The position numbers were made by a program, and so were the translations under genes. From an uncultured Prevotellaceae bacterium (GTDB lineage Bacteria; Bacteroidota; Bacteroidia; Bacteroidales; Bacteroidaceae): 10,490 bases of DNA. Below, piece after piece: positions 5,978 through 10,490 of this stretch (its first letter is position 1; the number at the start of each line of letters is the position of its first letter). The stretch spans positions 1-10,490 of the forward strand of contig CAMJNN010000038.1 of the NCBI GenBank assembly GCA_946407325.1. The letters run 5' to 3'. A model generated the notes under the pieces. The model worked only from the letters and a program-made list of their open reading frames with translations, was not told where the DNA came from and ran no database searches.

Positions 5978-6985
5978 ATGGTTAATTACAAAGAATTAGG
6001 CTTAGTAAACACCCGTGCGATGTTTAAGAAGGCCATCGAAGGCGGCTACGCCATTCCTGCATTCAACTTCAACAACATGGAGCAGCTGCAGGCTATCATC
6101 AAAGCTTCTTCAGAGCTGAAGTCACCGGTCATCCTGCAGGTCTCTAAGGGTGCCCGCAACTACGCTAACCCTACACTGCTGCGCTATATGGCACAGGGTG
6201 CTGTAGAGTATGCTAAGGAACTGGGATGCGCTCATCCTGAGATCGTTCTGCACCTCGATCATGGCGATAGCTATGAACTCTGCAAGAACTGCATCGATTT
6301 GGGCTTCTCTTCTGTAATGATTGACGGCTCTTCTCTGCCTTATGAAGAGAACGTAGCTCTTACCCGCAAGGTGGTAGAATATGCACATCAGTATGATGTA
6401 ACCGTTGAAGGTGAGCTGGGCGTTTTGGCAGGTGTTGAAGATGAGGTACAGGCTGAGGAATCTCACTATACCAAGCCTGAAGAGGTAATCGACTTCACTT
6501 CTAAGACTGGCGTTGATAGCTTGGCTATCTCTATCGGTACTTCTCACGGTGCTTACAAGTTCAAGCCAGAGCAGTGCACCCGCGACCCGAAGACTGGCAA
6601 GCTGGTTCCTCCTCCATTGGCATTCGACGTGCTCGACGCTATCATGAAGCAGTTGCCTGGTTTCCCAATCGTGCTCCACGGCTCTTCTTCTGTACCACAG
6701 GAGTATGTTGACATCATCAATGCTAACGGTGGTAAGTTGCCTGATGCAGTAGGTATTCCAGAGGAGCAGCTGCGCCTTGCTTCTAAGAGCGCTGTTTGCA
6801 AGATCAACATCGACTCTGACTCTCGTCTGGCATTCACCGCTGCTGTTCGCAAGGTGTTTGCTGACAAACCAGGTGAGTTCGACCCACGTAAGTACTGCGG
6901 TCCTGCTCGCGACCTGATGGAAGAACTCTACAAGCACAAGATTACCGATGTGCTAGGTTCTGACGGCAAACTGGCTCAGTGCTAA
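5978..6985 (+). CDS. fba: Class II fructose-1,6-bisphosphate aldolase
   Basis: This zinc enzyme interconverts fructose-1,6-bisphosphate with dihydroxyacetone phosphate and glyceraldehyde-3-phosphate in glycolysis and gluconeogenesis. The 335-residue sequence shows the class II signatures: VILQVSKGARNY near the front, LHLDHGDSYE with Asp94 as catalytic acid and His95 as zinc ligand, EGELGVLAGVEDEV (144-157) with the zinc-site Glu, IGTSHGAYK with His190, IVLHGSSSVP with His234, and INIDSDSR (277-283) binding substrate phosphate. Codon choice is biased toward C-ending codons and CGC/CGT Arg, unlike the neighbours and in keeping with high expression. It has its own promoter and a very strong terminator at 7007-7042. 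Start and length fit the family. Confidence 0.97.
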   Translation: MVNYKELGLVNTRAMFKKAIEGGYAIPAFNFNNMEQLQAIIKASSELKSPVILQVSKGARNYANPTLLRYMAQGAVEYAKELGCAHPEIVLHLDHGDSYELCKNCIDLGFSSVMIDGSSLPYEENVALTRKVVEYAHQYDVTVEGELGVLAGVEDEVQAEESHYTKPEEVIDFTSKTGVDSLAISIGTSHGAYKFKPEQCTRDPKTGKLVPPPLAFDVLDAIMKQLPGFPIVLHGSSSVPQEYVDIINANGGKLPDAVGIPEEQLRLASKSAVCKINIDSDSRLAFTAAVRKVFADKPGEFDPRKYCGPARDLMEELYKHKITDVLGSDGKLAQC

Positions 6986-7006
6986 TAATCAACTAATGAT
7001 TCAATC

Positions 7007-7042
7007 ACGGGGACTGTGCATGTTGCAGTCCCTGTTTTTTTT
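7007..7042 (+). terminator. Intrinsic terminator of fba
   Basis: A 10-bp stem (ACGGGGACTG at 7007-7016 with CAGTCCCTGT at 7026-7035, one G-T pair) with a 9-base loop is followed by eight T (7035-7042). It ends only 16 bases before the start codon of the next gene. Confidence 0.92.
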
Positions 7043-7058
7043 CTGATTCAAAGCAAAA

Positions 7059-8369
7059 ATGAAAAAACTATTATTCTTGGTGGCTATAGCCGCAATGGTG
7101 GTTGCCTGCCAACCTAAAAAGAAAGGCTATACCTTGCCCGATCCCCACGATGTCATCATGTATGAGGTCAACCCCTTGGTGTTTGCACAAGAGGGAGCGT
7201 TCAATGTCATCGCCAACCGTCTTGACTCTATACGAGCCCTGCATGTCAATGTCATGTGGTTCATGCCTACCTACGAGCAAGGAGTCCTGAAAGCCCAAAA
7301 CTCACCTTATTGTATCAAGGACTATAAGTCTGTTAACCCTGCCTATGGTACCCTTGACGATTTCAAGAACCTTGTCAATCTGTGTCATGAGAAAGGTATG
7401 AGTGTTATTATGGACTGGGTGGCTAACCACACCTCATGGGATCATGCCTGGGTGAAGGAGCACCCTGATTGGTACACCCAAGATGAGGAGGGCAATATCA
7501 TTTGGCCAGCTACCACCAACTGGGATGATGTGGCCGACCTGAATTTCGACAATGCCGAAATGCGCCTCGCCATGATTGACGCCATGAAGTTCTGGGTGAA
7601 TGAGGTGGGCATTGACGGTTATCGTTGCGATGCAGCCGACTTTGTGCCGTTCGACTTCTGGAAGCAGGCTGTTGACTCTATGCGGGCTATGCCTAAGCGA
7701 CTGCTTATGTTGGCAGAAGGCAAGCGTGCCGATCATTTCGATGCAGGCTTCGACATGAACTACTCTTGGGACTATATGGAAGCCAACCGCGATGTGTTCC
7801 AGCGCGACAGCAGCGCCCTGAAGTTGCTGCAGACCGACTATATGGAATATGACACCATCCCCAACGGAAAAGTGAAGCTACGCTTCATTACCAACCACGA
7901 CGAGGCTTCCAAACAGTCACCGGTGCAGGAGTATGGTGGCGTTCGTGCCTCTATGGCTGCCTTTGTCGAGACCATCTTCCTGCGTGGAGGTGCCTTGCTC
8001 TATGCAAGTCAGGAAGTGGCTTATCCAGAGCCCCTGAACTTCTTTCACTGGAAGCCCATCGATTGGATGTCCAACCCTGAGGTCTATAACGAATACAAGA
8101 CCCTTCTCACCTTATATAATAAATATGGTGCATTGAAGTGGGGACAGCTGGTGGCTTATCCTGCTCTTGATGCTATGATCTTCGAGAAGCGTTACGAGAA
8201 ACAGGATTTCCTGTTGCTGGTGAATGTGCGCAACCGTGAGGTAAATGCTTTCATCCCCCAGGAATGGAAAGGCCAGAAGGTGAAGGATATGATGCGAGAC
8301 AGCAAAATGGAACTCCCTTCTACGGAATTGACACTTCAGCCCTACGAGTATTTCATCTTGAAGAAGTAG
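7059..8369 (+). CDS. GH13 alpha-amylase family glycosidase, lipoprotein
   Basis: A 436-residue glycoside hydrolase of family 13, which cleaves or transfers alpha-glucosidic bonds in starch-like glucans. The lipoprotein signal MKKLLFLVAIAAMVVAC makes Cys17 the lipid anchor, so the enzyme is membrane-bound in the periplasm or on the surface. The four GH13 regions are present: I, DWVANH (119-124); II, GYRCDAADF with nucleophile Asp191; III, MLAEGK with acid/base Glu220; IV, ITNHDE with Asp281. The catalytic triad is therefore complete. Domain B is short, and a small C-terminal beta domain (about 350-436) follows, so this is a compact member. There are no susC/susD-type genes beside it, so it is not in a normal polysaccharide utilisation locus within this window. 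The exact specificity cannot be told. Confidence 0.93.
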   Translation: MKKLLFLVAIAAMVVACQPKKKGYTLPDPHDVIMYEVNPLVFAQEGAFNVIANRLDSIRALHVNVMWFMPTYEQGVLKAQNSPYCIKDYKSVNPAYGTLDDFKNLVNLCHEKGMSVIMDWVANHTSWDHAWVKEHPDWYTQDEEGNIIWPATTNWDDVADLNFDNAEMRLAMIDAMKFWVNEVGIDGYRCDAADFVPFDFWKQAVDSMRAMPKRLLMLAEGKRADHFDAGFDMNYSWDYMEANRDVFQRDSSALKLLQTDYMEYDTIPNGKVKLRFITNHDEASKQSPVQEYGGVRASMAAFVETIFLRGGALLYASQEVAYPEPLNFFHWKPIDWMSNPEVYNEYKTLLTLYNKYGALKWGQLVAYPALDAMIFEKRYEKQDFLLLVNVRNREVNAFIPQEWKGQKVKDMMRDSKMELPSTELTLQPYEYFILKK

Positions 8370-8384
8370 TTTTTATTTAAATAA

Positions 8385-8416
8385 TTTGCTTATATAAAAG
8401 ATAATGCCGATATTTG
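8385..8416 (+). promoter_or_regulatory. Promoter of the aquaporin gene
   Basis: TTTG (8385-8388), 20 bases, then GATATTTG (8409-8416), one base off TAnnTTTG. The ATG is 40 bases further on. A second TATTTG follows at 8424-8429 but is not correctly spaced as a -7 box. Confidence 0.55.
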
Positions 8417-8455
8417 ATGTGTTTATTTGACGCTTTAACTTAAAACTAAATAGTT

Positions 8456-9130
8456 ATGAAGAAGTATTTTGCTGAACTGGTAGGTACATTCGTACTTACA
8501 TTCCTGGGTTGCGGCGCAGCTGTTGCCCTGGGTTGCGGCTCTGACACCGCATCAATTGTTGGCACAGCCATCGCTTTTGGTCTGGCTGTAGTAGCTATGG
8601 CTTATACCATTGGTGGCATTTCAGGTTGCCACATCAATCCTGCCATTACCTTGGGTGTTTTCCTCAATGGCGGCATCAGTGCTAAGGATTGTGGCATGTA
8701 TATGCTGTTCCAGGTAATCGGTGCTATCTTGGCTGCTGCTGTATTGGCAGGCATCGTAGCTACCGACCCAGCTGCTGTGATTACCACCGCTACAGGTGCT
8801 AATGCTTGCACCTACGGAGCTACTAACGGTTTGGTGGTAGAGATTGTGCTCACGGCATTGTTCGTGCTGGTAGTACTGGGCGCTACTTCAAAGACCAACG
8901 GCGCTACCAACAACTTCGCAGGTTTGGCTATCGGCCTTTCACTGATTCTTATTCACCTGGTGGGCATCCACTTCACCGGCACATCAGTGAACCCAGCCCG
9001 TTCTATCGGTCCTGCTCTGTTCCAGGGTGGCAAGGCTTTGGCTGATCTGTGGGTATTCATCGTTGGCCCATTGGTAGGTGGTGCTATCGCAGCATTCATC
9101 TGGAAGGCCATCAAGCCCGAAGAGAAGTAA
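8456..9130 (+). CDS. aqpZ: AqpZ-type aquaporin (MIP family water channel)
   Basis: The 224-residue inner-membrane channel has six membrane helices and the two half-helices with NPA motifs, HINPAIT (Asn61-Pro62-Ala63) and SVNPARS (Asn179-Pro180-Ala181). The selectivity filter can be read off: Phe41, His167, Thr176 and Arg182, the water-selective set of E. coli AqpZ (Phe43, His174, Thr183, Arg189), not the glycerol-facilitator set. The His/Thr/Arg spacing equals AqpZ exactly. Length is normal. The gene is alone between its own promoter and terminator. Like fba it uses many GCT, GGT and GGC codons, suggesting good expression. It probably serves osmotic water exchange. Confidence 0.95.
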   Translation: MKKYFAELVGTFVLTFLGCGAAVALGCGSDTASIVGTAIAFGLAVVAMAYTIGGISGCHINPAITLGVFLNGGISAKDCGMYMLFQVIGAILAAAVLAGIVATDPAAVITTATGANACTYGATNGLVVEIVLTALFVLVVLGATSKTNGATNNFAGLAIGLSLILIHLVGIHFTGTSVNPARSIGPALFQGGKALADLWVFIVGPLVGGAIAAFIWKAIKPEEK

Positions 9131-9152
9131 CAGGCTACGTCTTGAGTAATTT

Positions 9153-9186
9153 AGGAGGGAGAGACTTTTCAGCCTCTCCCTCTTTT
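9153..9186 (+). terminator. Intrinsic terminator of the aquaporin gene
   Basis: GAGGGAGAG (9155-9163) pairs with CTCTCCCTC (9174-9182) over a 10-base loop and runs into TTTT (9183-9186). The stem starts 24 bases after the stop codon. Confidence 0.88.
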
Positions 9187-9275
9187 AATAATATAATAGG
9201 TACTGAAGAAAAGGGAAATGCATTAATTTTAGATAAAATAGGCTTCGCCTCGGAAATAAAAATAAATGCTTTTAT

Positions 9276-9307
9276 TTTGTATTTCTCTCGGCTTGCACTA
9301 TTTTTTG
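9276..9307 (+). promoter_or_regulatory. Promoter-like sequence in repeat copy 1
   Basis: TTTG (9276-9279), 19 bases, then TATTTTTTG (9299-9307), one T longer than the consensus -7 box. A transcript from here would carry the second palindrome in its leader. Confidence 0.45.
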
Positions 9308-9350
9308 ATAAATTAAGCTGCGCTTCAACAGAAAAAATAATCAAGTTTAT

Positions 9351-9381
9351 TTTGTTCTGTCTTCGGCTTGCATTAATTTTG
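9351..9381 (+). promoter_or_regulatory. Probable promoter of the ECF sigma factor gene, in repeat copy 2
   Basis: TTTG (9351-9354), 19 bases, then TAATTTTG (9374-9381) is a full consensus match. Transcription would begin near 9388, with a leader of about 34 bases. The G of the -33 box is the bulged base of the palindrome at 9328-9360, so the palindrome covers the -33 region. An 8-base direct repeat TTCTAAAT (9392-9399 and 9413-9420) lies in the leader. Confidence 0.75.
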
Positions 9382-9421
9382 CAAAAAAGTTTTCTAAATG
9401 CACGCAGTAGTGTTCTAAATT

Positions 9422-10024
9422 ATGGATTTAAGAGGTGTAAGGCGACTGGAAAAGCAAACTCTCACCGAGCAAGAGCTGGTGGAAGGGTGCAGGCGAGGCG
9501 ACGATGTGGCCCGCAGGCAGCTCTATGAACGCTATGCAGGCAAGATGATGGCCATCTGCATGCGATACATGGGTAATCGCGAAGAGGCTGAAGACTTGCT
9601 GCACGATGGATACATCAAGCTCTATGGTTCGTTCGATAAGTTTGATTGGCAGGGTGAGGGAACCTTGCCAGCCTGGATGGCACGCGTGATGGCCAACCTT
9701 GCACTGCAACGGCTCCGCAAGAACGATGTGATGAGTCAGACGGTGGAACTGGAGAACACTGCCGAACTGCGTGACGATGTGGACAGACCTGACGAAGGCC
9801 CCGACATCGAGACCATACCCAAGAAAGTGCTGATGCAATTCATTGAGGAACTGCCTCCTGGCTATCGTGCCGTGTTCAATATGCACGTCTTTGAGGGCAA
9901 GAACCACATAGAGATTGGCAAGGAGCTGGGCATCAACAACAAGTCGTCTGCCTCTCAATTGGTAAGGGCGCGAGCCATACTGAAAGAACGAGTGAATGAG
10001 TGGAGAAGACAAAATGGATTATGA
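9422..10024 (+). CDS. ECF-type RNA polymerase sigma-70 family factor
   Basis: This 200-residue alternative sigma factor should direct RNA polymerase to a specific set of promoters. Region 2 spans about 31-101 (RQLYERYAGKMMAICMRYMG, then EEAEDLLHDGYIKLY, the core-binding part, and LPAWMARVMANLALQRLRKN for the -10 contact). An acidic linker (about 108-131) follows, then region 4 at about 134-192 with IEELPPGYRAVFNMHVFEG and the helix-turn-helix HIEIGKELGINNKSSASQLV. There is no region 1.1 or 3, as in ECF factors. The stop codon overlaps the start of the next gene by four bases (ATGA), indicating coupled translation with a likely regulatory partner. It is not followed by susC/susD genes within the window, so this is not clearly a polysaccharide-locus sigma. 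The start at 9422 fits the nearby promoter. Confidence 0.93.
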   Translation: MDLRGVRRLEKQTLTEQELVEGCRRGDDVARRQLYERYAGKMMAICMRYMGNREEAEDLLHDGYIKLYGSFDKFDWQGEGTLPAWMARVMANLALQRLRKNDVMSQTVELENTAELRDDVDRPDEGPDIETIPKKVLMQFIEELPPGYRAVFNMHVFEGKNHIEIGKELGINNKSSASQLVRARAILKERVNEWRRQNGL

Positions 10025-10490
10025 AAACTACAAAAGATATGAAAGAAAACGATGACATATGGCTGAAGCAATGGAAGGACTGCCTCGAGGATTACGAGGA
10101 AGAAGTTCCTGTGAATGGCTGGGAGCGACTGCAAGCCGATCTGCAAGCCAATGACAGTGGTCAACGTTCAATGGTCAACGGTCAGGTCATTCCCTTTCGT
10201 CGATGGAAGGTAGTGGCAGCTGCAGCTGTGGTAGTACTCGTTGCTGGTGCCGGCATCTGGTTCCTGGCATCCGACCAAGCGCCACAAGTGCCTTCCGTTG
10301 AATCCCCCTTAGCACAGTTGTCACAAAATGACATTCCTGAACCTGAAACGCCTTTGGATACCATCGAGTCAGAACAAGAAGATGATGAGGAAGAACCCAT
10401 TGCCACGTTTGTTTCTGAAGAGCTGTCACCTGCGGATGCTGACATTACTGAACAACCAGCCCCAGCAGTTCAGAAGTCCACGAAGGCATC
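10021..10490 (+). CDS. Single-membrane-span protein coupled to the ECF sigma factor, putative anti-sigma (cut by window edge)
   Basis: The 156 codons seen run open to the window end. The N-terminal part (about 1-60) is cytoplasmic-looking and acidic, with DDIWLKQWKDCLEDYEEEVP and WERLQADL, a pattern I recall in Bacteroidales proteins coded directly after ECF sigma genes. Residues about 64-82 (VVAAAAVVVLVAGAGIWFL) form one membrane segment after the basic stretch FRRWK. After it comes a long Pro/Glu/Asp-rich spacer (about 85-150). Such proteins often end in an outer-membrane beta-barrel-like domain, which would lie beyond the window. The His-x3-Cys-x2-Cys motif of zinc anti-sigma factors is absent. 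The start overlaps the sigma stop (ATGA); an alternative ATG six codons later (10039) is possible. An anti-sigma role is inferred from position and topology. Confidence 0.75.
   Translation, partial: MKTTKDMKENDDIWLKQWKDCLEDYEEEVPVNGWERLQADLQANDSGQRSMVNGQVIPFRRWKVVAAAAVVVLVAGAGIWFLASDQAPQVPSVESPLAQLSQNDIPEPETPLDTIESEQEDDEEEPIATFVSEELSPADADITEQPAPAVQKSTKA

Larger units (their letters stand above)
9220..9395 (+). repeat. 75-base tandem repeat, two copies plus a partial third, with covarying palindromes
   Basis: Copy 1 is 9220-9294 and copy 2 is 9295-9369; they align without gaps over 75 bases with 52 identical (about 69%). A partial third copy starts at 9370 (GCATTAATTTT again). Each full copy has an A/T-rich palindrome: 9253-9285, 14 bp with one bulged G, and 9328-9360, 13 bp with the same bulged G. 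Short G/C-rich boxes of the type GCTTCGCCTC / CTCGGCTTGCA flank it. The palindrome arms differ between copies, but pairing is kept at four changed base pairs. Nothing of this kind occurs elsewhere in the window. It fills most of the 291-base gap between the aquaporin and sigma factor genes; the rest is the aquaporin terminator and the sigma leader. Confidence 0.85.

Noticed and set aside
6122..6937. Long open frame antisense to fba (271 codons)
   Set aside because: It lies entirely within the aldolase gene, its translation resembles no protein, and its length follows from the biased codon use of fba.
9135..9344. Minus-strand frame of 69 codons through the 75-base repeats, showing a 25-residue echo (EAQLNLSKN / EAKPILSKI)
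   Set aside because: The echo follows from the repeat period being a multiple of three. The frame needs a TTG start, runs through the aquaporin terminator, and the palindrome covariation speaks for selection at the nucleic-acid level. A peptide cannot be fully excluded.
9220..9395. CRISPR array
   Set aside because: Only two full units, no short constant repeats with unique spacers, and no cas genes nearby.
9049..9528. Plus-strand frame of 159 codons spanning the aquaporin end, the repeats and the sigma start
   Set aside because: It overlaps two certain genes in another frame, crosses a terminator and has low-complexity content.
9428..10012. Open frame antisense to the sigma factor gene (194 codons)
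   Set aside because: The sigma factor frame has clear region 2 and region 4 motifs; the reverse frame has none and no promoter.

Overview
The window looks like chromosomal core DNA from a Bacteroidales bacterium, most likely a Prevotella/Segatella-type member of the Prevotellaceae. Three things point there. The promoters follow the Bacteroidetes pattern (TTTG, about 19-20 bases, TAnnTTTG). Genes lack strong Shine-Dalgarno sequences and sit behind A/T-rich leaders. The gene set fits too: an RNase Y and ZapA cluster, type B L31, class II aldolase, lipoprotein M48 protease, and an ECF sigma factor followed by a single-TM protein. No prophage, transposase, CRISPR array, rRNA or tRNA was seen.

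Left part (1-2122), minus strand: a small coiled-coil protein, zapA and rny (cut by the window edge) form one cluster behind a very good promoter at 1419-1449. A structured element at about 708-771 separates zapA from rny. Upstream lies an unrecognised 210-residue gene with its own promoter. Its divergent partner is a phosphodiesterase/alkaline-phosphatase-type lipoprotein (2228-3145), followed by a MaoC-like hydratase (3256-3726).

Middle (3743-5778), minus strand: the MaoC gene converges on a two-gene unit made of an M48 metalloprotease lipoprotein and a protein that looks like only the N-terminal half of the Bacteroidetes RluA-type pseudouridine synthases. Next come the strong terminator of rpmE2, then rpmE2 (type B L31), which is divergent from fba (class II fructose-bisphosphate aldolase).

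Right part (5978-10490), plus strand: fba ends in a textbook terminator only 16 bases before a GH13 alpha-amylase-family lipoprotein gene. An AqpZ-type aquaporin with its own promoter and terminator follows. The 291 bases after it hold the most unusual structure of the window: a 75-base tandem repeat (two full copies and a partial third). Each full copy carries a 13-14 bp imperfect palindrome whose arms differ between copies in a compensating way and overlap the -33 element of a promoter-like sequence. This array leads directly into an ECF sigma factor gene whose stop codon overlaps the start of a putative membrane-anchored regulatory partner, open to the window end.

Most of the window is ordinary housekeeping DNA. 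The candidates for something less described are the promoter-bearing covarying repeat upstream of the ECF sigma gene, the stand-alone RluA N-terminal domain, and the zapA-rny intergenic structure.
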